From NCBI GenBank assembly GCA_049645705.1, contig JBARUK010000075.1:1-64000 (forward strand): a stretch of DNA of 64,000 nucleotides. Reading direction: 5' to 3'. The stretch is from JBGNFV01 sp049645705 (lineage in GTDB: Bacteria; Bacteroidota; Bacteroidia; Cytophagales; Cyclobacteriaceae). The position numbers and the translations under genes were made by a program. Positions 35,386 to 44,605 of this stretch are shown here, one piece after another (the stretch's first letter is position 1; the number at the start of each line of letters is the position of its first letter). The notes under the pieces are model-generated. The model ran no database searches. It was not told the DNA's origin and was given only the letters and a program-made list of their open reading frames with translations.

Positions 35386-38300
35386 ATGATCAATAGTATC
35401 ATATCATTTTCCATACATAATAAGCTCATCATAGGCCTGTTTACCCTGGCTCTGATCGGGGCCGGCCTGTGGAGCATGACCGAAGTCCCGATAGATGCCG
35501 TACCGGACATCACGAATAACCAGGTGCAGGTCATAACGCAGGCGCCAAACCTGGCTACGGAAGACATAGAGCAGTTTGTGACCTACCCGGTAGAAATAGC
35601 CATGGCTAACCTGCCCGGCGTAAAGGAGATCCGCTCGGTTTCCCGCTTCGGCCTGTCGCTCGTGACCATCGTTTTTGAAGATGACATGGGCACCTACCTG
35701 CCGCGGCAACTGGTAAACGAAAAGCTGGCGGCGGTGAAGGAAGAGATCCCGCAGGGCTTCGGCGAGCCGTTTATGGGGCCTATATCCACCGGCCTGGGCG
35801 AGATATACCAGTACACGCTGCAGGTGGAGGAGGGCTACGAAAGCACCTATTCGGCTACGGACCTGCGCACGGTGCAGGACTGGATCGTACGCAGGCAAAT
35901 GTCTATGGTGCCGGGCGTGGTGGAGGTAAATGCCTTCGGTGGCAAGGTTAAGCAGTATGAGGTGGCGGTGAGCCCGGATGAACTGCGGGCTATAGGGCTG
36001 ACCATTACTGATGTGTACGATGCACTGCGCATGAACAACCAGAACACGGGCGGTGCCTACATAGAGAAGAACCACCAGGCAAACTTCATCCGTGGTGAAG
36101 GCCTGGCACGTACGCCGGAGGACATCGGCAATATGGTGGTGGAGACCATGAACGGCATCCCTATCCGCATAAAGGACATAGCGAAGGTGCAGTACGGTAG
36201 TGCGGTGCGCTACGGGACATTTACGAAAGACGGCGGTGGTGAGGCGGTGGGAGGTATGATCCTTATGCTGAAGGGGGCCAACTCCAATGAGGTGATCGCG
36301 AACGTGAAGGCGCGGGTGGAGCTTATCCAGGAGTCCCTGCCGGAGGGCATTACTATTCAGCCGTTCCTTGACCGTAGTAACCTGATCGCCAAGACTACCG
36401 GTACGGTGTCTAAAAACCTGCTGGAGGGTGCCCTGATCGTGATCTTTGTGCTGGTATTCCTGCTGGGCAACTGGCGCGGTGGCCTCATTGTGGCCTCTAC
36501 TATACCGCTTTCCCTGCTCTTTGCTTTTATCCTTATGAATGCCTTTGACGTATGGGCAAACCTGATGAGCCTGGGGGCCATTGACTTCGGCATCATTGTA
36601 GACGGGGCGGTGATCATAGTGGAAGGCACGGTTTTCTTCCTGGCGCAGAGGATCAGCCGCAGCGGTAATAAGATAGGCGCGGAAGAGCGCGATGAGGTGA
36701 CGGAAAAAGCTTCTTCAAAAATGATGCGGGCAGCCTTCTTCGGGCAGCTTATTATTCTGATCGTATTTCTGCCTATCCTCTTCCTGGAAGGGGTGGAAGG
36801 CAAGATGTTCAAACCGATGGCGCTCACCTTTATGTTTGCGATGATGGGGGCCATGGTGCTGTGCCTTACCTATGTGCCGATGATGTCTGCTCTCTTTATA
36901 CGCGTAAAGCCCAGAGAGAAAAAGTCATGGGGCGACCGCATTGTCCACTGGCTGGAGGTACGGTACGAGCGGGCGCTGAAAGGCACCCTGCGGAGAGCCG
37001 CCCTGGTCATCGGCAGTGCGGTGCTGCTGCTGGTGCTGGCAGTGGTCACTTTTACACGGATGGGCGGTGAGTTTATACCGCAACTGGATGAGGGGGACAT
37101 TGCTTTTCACATCATCCTGAAGCCCGGCAGCGCCCTGTCGGAGAGCATCAGAACCTCTACTATCATCGAGAATATCATCCTGGACGAGTTTCCCGAAGTG
37201 GAGCATGCCATGTCGCGCTTCGGGGTGTCAGAGGTGCCTACGGATCCTATGCCTATGGACATTGCGGACTGCTTCCTTATCCTGAAACCGAAGGATGAAT
37301 GGGTTTCGGCCGGGTCTAAGGAAGAGTTGATAGCTAAGATCAAAGAGGCGATCAGCATTGTACCGGGCGTAACGTATGAGTTTACGCAGCCTATCGAGAT
37401 GCGCTTTAACGAACTGCTCACCGGTGTGCGGGAAGACATCGCGATAAAGCTGTACGGCGAAGACCTGCAGGTGCTGGCAGACAAGGCGCAGGAGATGGGC
37501 CGGATCATCTCTACAGTAGAGGGTGTGGGCGACATGCGGGTGGAAGCTACGGACGGGCAGCCGCAAATGACAGTGAAATATGACCGGGCGGACCTGGCGC
37601 AGTACGGCCTCAATGTTGTCGGCGTAAACCAGGTCATCCAGTCTGCCTTTGCGGGTGGCAAGGCGGGGGTGATCTTTGAAGGAGAAAAGCGCTTCGACCT
37701 GGTGGTGAGGCTGGACTCGGGCTACCGCAGCAGTATCAGCGACGTGCAAAACCTGTACATAAACACACCCGCCGGTGCACAGATACCTCTGAGGGAGGTG
37801 GCGACCATAGACTACGAGCCGGGGCCTATGCAGATAAGCCGTGATAATACGAACCGCCGCACCTACGTGGGCGTGAACGTACGCGGCCGCGACGTAAAAA
37901 CGCTGGTGGAGGAGATACGGCAAAAGCTGAACGACCAACTGGACCTGCCGCCGGGCTACTACATACGCTACGGGGGTGCTTTTGAAAACCTGGAGCGCGC
38001 CACGAGCCGCCTGCAGGTGGTGGTGCCTATTGCCCTGGCGCTTATATTCATCCTTATATTCTTTGCCCTTCGCAGCCTGAGCCAGAGTATCATGATCTAC
38101 ATGGCTATACCGCTGGCGGCTATAGGCGGGGTACTGGCCCTGTGGCTCAGGGGTATGCCCTTCAGTATCTCTGCCGGGGTCGGTTTCATTGTTCTCTTCG
38201 GCGTGGCGGTGCTGAACGGCCTGGTGCTGATCAGCGGCTGGAATGAGCTGAAAGAGGAAGGGGAAACGGACCTGGACCATCGCATCATAAGCGGGGCCAG

Positions 38301-39726
38301 GCGCAGGGTACGGCCTATCCTGCTCACGGCCCTTACGGACATCCTCGGCTTTTTGCCTATGGCCATATCTGCCTCGGCAGGGGCCGAGGTGCAGCGGCCG
38401 CTGGCTACGGTGGTCATAGGCGGACTCATTACCTCTACCCTGCTCACGCTGTTTGTACTGCCCATACTCTATCGCTGGACGGAGCAGAGAAGCTTCCGGC
38501 CTTCCAAGGCCGGGCTGGCTACTGTACTGGTACTGGTAGGGCTGGCTATATCCGGACCGCTGCAGGCCCAGGGAAATGAAACGCTGCATGAGATCAGTAT
38601 GGAAGAAACGCTGGGTCGTGCCGTGGCAGACTACCCTGCCCTGAAGGCGGCACGCCTGCAGGTAGACCGGCAGGAGGCGCTGAAAAAGACGGCCTGGGAC
38701 CTGGGCAATACGCAGATATTTACCAGCGGAGAGGAAATAAACGATGGCACAGGGGTGTACACCCCCATCGGCATCCAGCAGCAGCGCATAGATGTCTTCG
38801 GCATAAGCCCTAAACTGAAGGCCATGAACAGCCGGGTGGCGGTAGCCGAGGCCTCGCTGGAGCTAAGTGAACTGGAGCTAAGGCAAAGGGTAAAAGAGGC
38901 CTATGCCGGTGCCTGGATAGCGCAGCAGAACTACCTGCTCTACCGGCGGCTGGACTCGGTGTACCAGGACTTTGAGCGCGGGGCCAGGCTCAGGTATGAG
39001 GTGGAAGAGACCTCTAAACTGGCCTACCTGGCGGCGGCCAACCAGGTAAAGCAAATGAGACTGCAGATGGACCAGGCTGCCTATGACTACCGGGCTGCCC
39101 TGGTACATCTGAACCGCTGGCTGGTGAGTGATAGCCTGTTTACCGTAAGCCCTGTACGCCCCGCCGCGTGGGAGGCTCCCCTGTCGGTACCCGACTCCCT
39201 GGACGCACACCCCCGCCTGAATATGGTGGCACGGGAGCTGGAGCTGGCGGGCGCTGAACGCAGGGTGGCTGGTGCGGATTTTCTGCCTAAGCTGAATGCG
39301 CAGTACGGCATGCAGGAGATAAACGGGCAGGATGGTTACTACCAGTACCAGTTTGGCCTTACGGTGCCGCTGTTCTTTATGCCTGAGCGCGGTCGTGCGC
39401 AGGCGGCCAGGATAGGGCAGGAAATAGCCGAACAGAACCTGCGCGATACGCAGTACGAACTGGAAGCCGAATACCTCTCGCTGCTGCAGGCATACGAAAA
39501 GTGGCGGGCCTCCTGGCAGTTTTACAAGCAGGAAGCCCTGCCCCTGGCACGCGAGCAGCGCACGGGGGCCATATTTGCCTTTGAAGAAGGCGGCATAGAC
39601 TATGTGCCCTTTATCCAAAATCTGAAAGAAAGCCTGCAGGTGGAACTACAGGCACGGGAAGCGCTGCAAAACTACCTGCAGGCCCGCTTCCGGCTTGAGT
39701 ACTACCTTCAATCATCTAACCGTTAA
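35386..39726 (+). CDS. CzcA-type heavy-metal RND pump fused to a TolC/CzcC channel
   Basis: 1446 residues. Residues 1 to about 1040 are a complete RND pump: MTEVPIDAVPDITNNQVQV near the start, DFGIIVDGAVIIVEG in TM4 (the motif of divalent-cation HME pumps, not Cu/Ag) and MRFNELLTGVREDIAIKLYG. A further hydrophobic segment follows (LATVLVLVGLAISGPLQAQG), resembling a signal peptide with a cleavage site, then an outer-membrane-factor domain (about 1065-1446) with its helical repeats. The proton-driven pump should expel Zn, Co, Cd or Ni with the adaptor encoded next. The pump-channel fusion implies post-translational cleavage to place the two parts in different membranes. Confidence 0.93.
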   Translation: MINSIISFSIHNKLIIGLFTLALIGAGLWSMTEVPIDAVPDITNNQVQVITQAPNLATEDIEQFVTYPVEIAMANLPGVKEIRSVSRFGLSLVTIVFEDDMGTYLPRQLVNEKLAAVKEEIPQGFGEPFMGPISTGLGEIYQYTLQVEEGYESTYSATDLRTVQDWIVRRQMSMVPGVVEVNAFGGKVKQYEVAVSPDELRAIGLTITDVYDALRMNNQNTGGAYIEKNHQANFIRGEGLARTPEDIGNMVVETMNGIPIRIKDIAKVQYGSAVRYGTFTKDGGGEAVGGMILMLKGANSNEVIANVKARVELIQESLPEGITIQPFLDRSNLIAKTTGTVSKNLLEGALIVIFVLVFLLGNWRGGLIVASTIPLSLLFAFILMNAFDVWANLMSLGAIDFGIIVDGAVIIVEGTVFFLAQRISRSGNKIGAEERDEVTEKASSKMMRAAFFGQLIILIVFLPILFLEGVEGKMFKPMALTFMFAMMGAMVLCLTYVPMMSALFIRVKPREKKSWGDRIVHWLEVRYERALKGTLRRAALVIGSAVLLLVLAVVTFTRMGGEFIPQLDEGDIAFHIILKPGSALSESIRTSTIIENIILDEFPEVEHAMSRFGVSEVPTDPMPMDIADCFLILKPKDEWVSAGSKEELIAKIKEAISIVPGVTYEFTQPIEMRFNELLTGVREDIAIKLYGEDLQVLADKAQEMGRIISTVEGVGDMRVEATDGQPQMTVKYDRADLAQYGLNVVGVNQVIQSAFAGGKAGVIFEGEKRFDLVVRLDSGYRSSISDVQNLYINTPAGAQIPLREVATIDYEPGPMQISRDNTNRRTYVGVNVRGRDVKTLVEEIRQKLNDQLDLPPGYYIRYGGAFENLERATSRLQVVVPIALALIFILIFFALRSLSQSIMIYMAIPLAAIGGVLALWLRGMPFSISAGVGFIVLFGVAVLNGLVLISGWNELKEEGETDLDHRIISGARRRVRPILLTALTDILGFLPMAISASAGAEVQRPLATVVIGGLITSTLLTLFVLPILYRWTEQRSFRPSKAGLATVLVLVGLAISGPLQAQGNETLHEISMEETLGRAVADYPALKAARLQVDRQEALKKTAWDLGNTQIFTSGEEINDGTGVYTPIGIQQQRIDVFGISPKLKAMNSRVAVAEASLELSELELRQRVKEAYAGAWIAQQNYLLYRRLDSVYQDFERGARLRYEVEETSKLAYLAAANQVKQMRLQMDQAAYDYRAALVHLNRWLVSDSLFTVSPVRPAAWEAPLSVPDSLDAHPRLNMVARELELAGAERRVAGADFLPKLNAQYGMQEINGQDGYYQYQFGLTVPLFFMPERGRAQAARIGQEIAEQNLRDTQYELEAEYLSLLQAYEKWRASWQFYKQEALPLAREQRTGAIFAFEEGGIDYVPFIQNLKESLQVELQAREALQNYLQARFRLEYYLQSSNR

Positions 39727-39739
39727 AATACAGTCTGCC

Positions 39740-40993
39740 ATGACATTCTCTATAAAACATATACTACTACCCGCCCTCCTTGCCCTGTTTGTAGCTGGCT
39801 GCGGTCATGATGACGGCCATGGGCACGAAGAAGAAGGACACGGGGAAGAGCACAGCCATGAAGAAGAAGGCCACAGGCATGAGGAAGAAGACCATGGCGG
39901 GCACGATGAACATGCTGAGGAAGGACAGAGCATACACCTCTCGGCGGCCCAGTACAGCGCTCTGCAGATGGAAACGGGCCCATTGCCAAAGAGGAACCTG
40001 ACGAACATGGTGCAGGCTAACGGTACACTGGAAGTACCACCGAAAAATGAGGCTACGGTAACAGCCATACTGGGCGCCAATGTGGCCAGCATAGAGGTTA
40101 TAGAAGGAGATGACGTACGAAAAGGCCAGGTGCTGGCCTACCTCTCCCACCCCAGCATTACCGGGCTGCAGCGCGAATACCTGGAGGCCTATAATGAAGA
40201 GGCGTACCTGCAACATGAGTTTGACCGGCAGAAGAAGCTGTACGAAGCGGAAGTAGGTTCGGGCAAGGCCTATCAGCAGGTAACGGCCCGCTACCGCTCT
40301 GCACAGGCTGCTGTGTACAGCTACGAAGCGCAATTGAAGCAACTGGGCATGAGGCCCGCCCGTATAGCAGAGGGTAACTTCTATACCCGTATACCTCTGC
40401 TAAGCCCTATAGACGGTGCCATTACCAAAGTAGAGGTAAAGACGGGCCAGTATGTGCAACCGGAAAAGGACCTTTTCGAGATCATCAATACGGACCATAT
40501 CCATGCGGACCTGATGGTATTTGAAAAAGACGTGCATAAGGTGAGCGAAGGGCAGCGCGTGCGCTTTACGGTAGAGTCTATGCCCGATCAGGATATCTAC
40601 GCTAATGTGTACTCGGTAGGGAAGTCCTTTGAGCAGGACCCAAAGGCTGTGCATGTGCATGCGGAGATAGAGAATAAGACGGGCAGGCTGATACCGGGCA
40701 TGTACGTGCGCGGCGAGATCATGACGGACAGCGCCACCACCCCTGCCCTGCCGGAGAGCGCCATAGCACGCGAGGGAGACGACTACCTGGCTTTTATGGC
40801 CGAAAAGGAAGGCAGTGGGGAGAACACAGAGTGGATGTTTACCCCCGTGCGCATAAGTACCGGCGACCCTGCGGGCAACTGGATGGCGGTGCAGTTCCTG
40901 GATGAGGTACCGGAAAATGCGCAGTTTGCCCTGAATAATGCCTACTATCTCATCGCCGAAATGAATAAAGGCGAAGGCGGCCACCATCATTAA
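39740..40993 (+). CDS. RND periplasmic adaptor lipoprotein, His-rich
   Basis: 417 residues from the ATG 13 bases after the pump stop (an upstream in-frame Met overlaps the pump gene). Lipobox ALFVAGC near residue 16. A His/Glu-rich stretch of about 40 residues follows (HDDGHGHEEEGHGEEHSHEE), a probable metal-binding arm. Then come the barrel-sandwich halves (NEATVTAILGANVASIEVIE and IPLLSPIDGAITKVEVK) around a helical hairpin, and a beta-barrel. It links the pump to the outer-membrane channel. The His-rich tail favours Zn, Co or Ni as substrate. Confidence 0.93.
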   Translation: MTFSIKHILLPALLALFVAGCGHDDGHGHEEEGHGEEHSHEEEGHRHEEEDHGGHDEHAEEGQSIHLSAAQYSALQMETGPLPKRNLTNMVQANGTLEVPPKNEATVTAILGANVASIEVIEGDDVRKGQVLAYLSHPSITGLQREYLEAYNEEAYLQHEFDRQKKLYEAEVGSGKAYQQVTARYRSAQAAVYSYEAQLKQLGMRPARIAEGNFYTRIPLLSPIDGAITKVEVKTGQYVQPEKDLFEIINTDHIHADLMVFEKDVHKVSEGQRVRFTVESMPDQDIYANVYSVGKSFEQDPKAVHVHAEIENKTGRLIPGMYVRGEIMTDSATTPALPESAIAREGDDYLAFMAEKEGSGENTEWMFTPVRISTGDPAGNWMAVQFLDEVPENAQFALNNAYYLIAEMNKGEGGHHH

Positions 40994-41176
40994 GGGGTTG
41001 GCTGGCTTTGCTGCGTGTCCGGGCACTATTCATAGCGCGGGAATTGGCCTGTGCAGGGTTGGTTTATAACTTTGTATTCGCCGACATCGGTCACTATGCC
41101 GCGGATAGCATATGCTTCCGTCGCACTGATAAGAACCAGTACTAAATTCAGTATATAGTTGAGATTGTGATTAATT

Positions 41177-41740
41177 ATGCGACTTAGAAGTATGTATAGC
41201 AAGACTAGCGTAGCACTCATTTTACTCACCCTGCTGTGTTGCTTTGATGCAAATGCCCAATTTTCCGAAAAGCAGATCAATCGATTTTCTAAAGATCATG
41301 CACTCGTGCTATCCACTTCTGAAAAAGATGCAGGGCTTATGATGAGTTATAAAAAGTTCAAAAAAGGAGGCTTTGAGGAAGCTTCGCCTGCCGAAAGAAA
41401 GTCACTGATGACTACCATGCTGATGGGAAGTGCTACTTTTCTCCTTGACTTGCTTCGCCATGAAGATGAGTTTGAAGCTATCGTTCATAAACCTAACAGC
41501 TCTACATCTACCAAATTTATAATAGAGCTTAAATATGAGGGTGGCAGCATTTACATATTAAGGAAAATGATCTATGGAAACCTGCTCTTAAATTCGTGGG
41601 CCGCAGAAGACCCGCAAAACTACGGGTTACTCATTGGTTTTGATTTTGAAAACAAAGCTGAACTGAACCAGATCATTGGTCTGCTGGAGGAGTACTGGGC
41701 TAATCACAACATACTATTCAGCGAACATAAAAACATATAG
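41177..41740 (+). CDS. Exported hypothetical protein
   Basis: 187 residues with a signal peptide (SVALILLTLLCCFDANAQ, cleavage after Ala or Gln). The mature protein is mixed alpha/beta with FSKDHALVLSTSEKDAGLMM and FIIELKYEGGSIYILRKMIY. No family recognised. A single gene between the metal operon and a repeat-rich spacer. Confidence 0.7.
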   Translation: MRLRSMYSKTSVALILLTLLCCFDANAQFSEKQINRFSKDHALVLSTSEKDAGLMMSYKKFKKGGFEEASPAERKSLMTTMLMGSATFLLDLLRHEDEFEAIVHKPNSSTSTKFIIELKYEGGSIYILRKMIYGNLLLNSWAAEDPQNYGLLIGFDFENKAELNQIIGLLEEYWANHNILFSEHKNI

Positions 41741-41773
41741 CGGATGTATCTGGTGCCGGATACCGTACCTAAA

Positions 41774-41819
41774 GGCAAGCTACAAACTTGCCGGTTTGTT
41801 GGATCAGAAGATGCAATCT
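41774..41819. repeat. Two adjacent intergenic hairpins
   Basis: GGCAAGC and ACTTGCC enclose TACAA (TTGTA on the - strand); 14 bases later AAGA and TCTT enclose TGCAA (TTGCA on the - strand). Same loop type as the hairpins at 41963, 52303, 63019 and 63047, with unrelated stems. Confidence 0.5.
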
Positions 41820-41924
41820 TGCGATAGTGGTGTTGGCCTTAGTTAATTAAGACACACCCCTGCATGGATTGTCAGGATTATACTTTACTGCCTTAGGATG
41901 GACTAAGCGCACAAGGATTTACCC

Positions 41925-41983
41925 TACCCTATCGCGGGTTTGAAACCCGCGATAACTAATATGTAAGTCTGTAACTTACCACC
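41925..41983. repeat. REP-like paired-hairpin element
   Basis: A near-perfect 25-base palindrome (ATCGCGGGTTT, G, AAACCCGCGAT core) followed by a 17-base hairpin GTAAGT-CTGTA-ACTTAC. The same two-part element occurs in reverse orientation at 53890-53947 with compensating stem changes. Confidence 0.75.
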
Positions 41984-42064
41984 TTAATAGAGGCGAACAA
42001 CACGGTGGCTACAATGGGCAGTTGTGCGTATAGTGGCACTGAGCCAGACGATAGGGACCTCTTG

Positions 42065-42131
42065 CACGGCGCCCGTTGCACGGCGCCCGTTGCACGGCGC
42101 CCGTTGCATGGCGCCCGTTGCACGGCGCCCC
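42065..42131. repeat. 14-bp tandem repeat, 4.8 units
   Basis: CACGGCGCCCGTTG repeated four times with one substitution, plus a partial unit. Each unit holds the palindrome ACGGCGCCCGT. It lies 180 bases upstream of the 42.3 kb operon. The rest of the 41741-42310 spacer holds the hairpins listed separately; frames through the repeat are spurious. Confidence 0.9.
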
Positions 42132-42310
42132 AACAATGTGTAAACTCACTGGTAGCGATGCCACTCTCCCTGGCAACATTCACATATACGCTCAATATGA
42201 CACGGGCAATGTATTTGTAAAGGTCATAACTATGAGTAGATCATTTATCTATTACTTCGCAGCAAGGGCAACTCAATAATCTGAATGTAATACAAAGCAT
42301 CATCCGTATC

Positions 42311-44605
42311 ATGCATATCTTAAAAATCATACATGGCTACCCTCCTGCCTATAATGCAGGCTCAGAGGTTTATAGTCAATCAATTTGCAACGAACTTTCA
42401 AAACGACACCATGTTTCGGTGTTTACCAGGGAAGAAAACCCCTACTCTCCGGATTATTCGATCCGGCATGTGAAACACAGCGATACACTTCATTTTTACC
42501 TGGCCAACAACCCCCGTGGCAAGGACGGTTACAGGCACAAACAGCTCGATCAGAACTTCTCTCACCTTATTTCGCAGCTAAATCCCGATGTGGCGCATAT
42601 AGGACACCTGAACCACCTCTCGACGGGTCTGGTGGACGAACTAAAAGAACAAAACATTCCTATCGTCTTTACGCTGCATGATTTCTGGCTGATGTGCCCC
42701 AGGGGGCAGTTTCTCACCCGGGGCATTGGAAAAGCAGATAACTATCAGCTATGCTCCGGACAGCAGGACGGCAAGTGTGCCACGGACTGCTATCGGGTAT
42801 ATTTCAGTGGCAGAGAAACAGAAGAAGCAGCAGACATCGAAAACTGGGCCGGGTGGATTGGCCGGCGTATGGAAGAGACCAGGGCGATCGCAGATAAAGT
42901 GGATCTGTTCATTGCACCGTCTCATTATTTACGAAAGCGATTTATCACGGACTTTAATGTTCCGGAAAGTAAGATCACATACCTGGACTATGGTTTTCCT
43001 ACGGACTACCTCACGCAAACCAAAAGATCGAATGATAGAAGCCATTTTACTTTCGGTTATATAGGAACACATATTATAGCCAAAGGGGTAAATCTGCTGA
43101 TAGAGGCCTTTAAAGAAATCGACGCCCCGGCGACTTTAAAAATATTCGGCAGGGAAAATGGCCAAAGTACAAGTGCTTTAAAAGACCTTGCCTCAGATTC
43201 TATTAACAACATCGAGTTTGCAGGCGAATACATAAATCATAACCTGGCCAACGATGTTTTCTCCCAAGTCGACTGCATAGTGGTGCCAAGTATATGGGCA
43301 GAGAATTCACCCCTTGTCATTCATGAAGCACAGTCCTGCAGGGTACCCGTCATTACCGCGGGATTCGGTGGCATGAAAGAATATGTCCGGCATAAGGTCA
43401 ACGGCCTGCTGTTTGAGCACCGAAACGTCAGTTCATTATGTGAGCAAATGGCGTTTGCTATTGCTAACCCTTCCCTCATGAAGCGCCTGGGCGACAGAGG
43501 TTATTTGTTTTCGGAGGACGGCGATGTAGTAAATATCAGGGACCACTGCAGTAAGCTCGAAGAGGTATATAGCCGCCTCTTGCCGCAAAAACTCTGGAGG
43601 ATCACTATCGATACTAACCCTGAGGACTGCAACCTGAAGTGCATAATGTGTGAAGAACATAGTCCATATAGTGATTTTATTCCGACACTTTACAGGGAAA
43701 CCGGAGTGAAGCGCAGACGAATGAAATTTGAAAGCGTTGAAGATATCTTCAAACAGGCGGCAAGGCTGGGAGTGAAAGAAATCATTCCTTCTACAATGGG
43801 GGAACCACTCCTTTACAAAGGCATTGAAGGGATCTTTGAGCTCTCACGTACATCCGGCATTAAGATCAACCTTACCACTAATGGCACATTTCCGAAGCAT
43901 TCCATAGAAAAGTGGGCGAACCTGATCGTACCTAATACAACTGATGTAAAGATAAGCTGGAACGGAGCGACTGCCGAAACTTCCGAAAAGGTCATGAAAG
44001 GCCTGAACTATGACCATGTTTTACAGAATGTAAAGGAGTTTATAGCGCTGCGCAACGCACTGTTTGAGGAAAGGGGATGGTACTGCCGTATTACTTTTCA
44101 GCTTACGTTTATGCAAAATAACATGCACGAGCTGGCAGATATCGTGAAGCTTGCCGCAGAGCTGGGGGTAGACAGGGTGAAGGGCCACCAGCTATGGACG
44201 CATTTTGACGAGATAAAGGAACTGTCTATGAAAGCATCGGAAGAGAGCATAGCACAGTGGAATGTCTATGTAGAGCAGGCCAACGAGGCCCGGGAACGAT
44301 ACCGAAAACCGGACGGCAGTAAAGTGATACTGGAAAATATCATTCCGTTAGGTACTGAGGAACATGCAAAAGTACCTGACGAGTATGAGTGCCCGTTTCT
44401 CGGAAAGGAATTGTGGATCTCGGCCACAGGCAATATTTCTCCCTGCTGTGCCCCTGACCATCTGCGAAAAGCACTGGGCGACTTTGGGAACATAGAACAT
44501 ACCACTATAGCCAATGTGCTGGCGAGTCCGGCTTATACTGAGCTGACAGAAAACTATAAATCAATACCACTTTGTGAAACCTGTAACATGCGAAAACCAC
44601 TATGA
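42311..44605 (+). CDS. Glycosyltransferase-radical SAM/SPASM fusion
   Basis: 764 residues. Residues 1 to about 425 are a GT4-type (GT-B) glycosyltransferase: MHILKIIHGYPPAYNAGSEV at the start, IVFTLHDFWLMCPRG, FGYIGTHIIAKGVNLLIEAF and the donor-site region VVPSIWAENSPLVIHEAQSC. Residues about 426-764 are a radical SAM domain with CNLKCIMC (Cys440, 444, 447), followed by a Cys-bearing SPASM-like end (YECPFLGKELWISATGN, SPCCAPDH, PLCETCNM). Joining sugar transfer and radical chemistry in one chain is unusual; one product might be glycosylated and radically modified. It overlaps the next start as ATGA. Acceptor unknown. Confidence 0.9.
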   Translation: MHILKIIHGYPPAYNAGSEVYSQSICNELSKRHHVSVFTREENPYSPDYSIRHVKHSDTLHFYLANNPRGKDGYRHKQLDQNFSHLISQLNPDVAHIGHLNHLSTGLVDELKEQNIPIVFTLHDFWLMCPRGQFLTRGIGKADNYQLCSGQQDGKCATDCYRVYFSGRETEEAADIENWAGWIGRRMEETRAIADKVDLFIAPSHYLRKRFITDFNVPESKITYLDYGFPTDYLTQTKRSNDRSHFTFGYIGTHIIAKGVNLLIEAFKEIDAPATLKIFGRENGQSTSALKDLASDSINNIEFAGEYINHNLANDVFSQVDCIVVPSIWAENSPLVIHEAQSCRVPVITAGFGGMKEYVRHKVNGLLFEHRNVSSLCEQMAFAIANPSLMKRLGDRGYLFSEDGDVVNIRDHCSKLEEVYSRLLPQKLWRITIDTNPEDCNLKCIMCEEHSPYSDFIPTLYRETGVKRRRMKFESVEDIFKQAARLGVKEIIPSTMGEPLLYKGIEGIFELSRTSGIKINLTTNGTFPKHSIEKWANLIVPNTTDVKISWNGATAETSEKVMKGLNYDHVLQNVKEFIALRNALFEERGWYCRITFQLTFMQNNMHELADIVKLAAELGVDRVKGHQLWTHFDEIKELSMKASEESIAQWNVYVEQANEARERYRKPDGSKVILENIIPLGTEEHAKVPDEYECPFLGKELWISATGNISPCCAPDHLRKALGDFGNIEHTTIANVLASPAYTELTENYKSIPLCETCNMRKPL

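Noticed and set aside
37228..38589. 453-codon frame on the - strand inside the pump gene
   Set aside because: Composition rich in Arg, Gln, Tyr and His, with no protein-like pattern, and it lies opposite a well-supported RND gene in GC-rich DNA; a shadow frame.
42065..42131. Possible CRISPR array
   Set aside because: Units are directly adjacent with no spacers and only 14 bp; no cas gene is near.
42005..42279. Reading frames through the 14-bp tandem repeat
   Set aside because: Frames arise on both strands from the repeat itself, since 14 is not a multiple of three, and have no start context.
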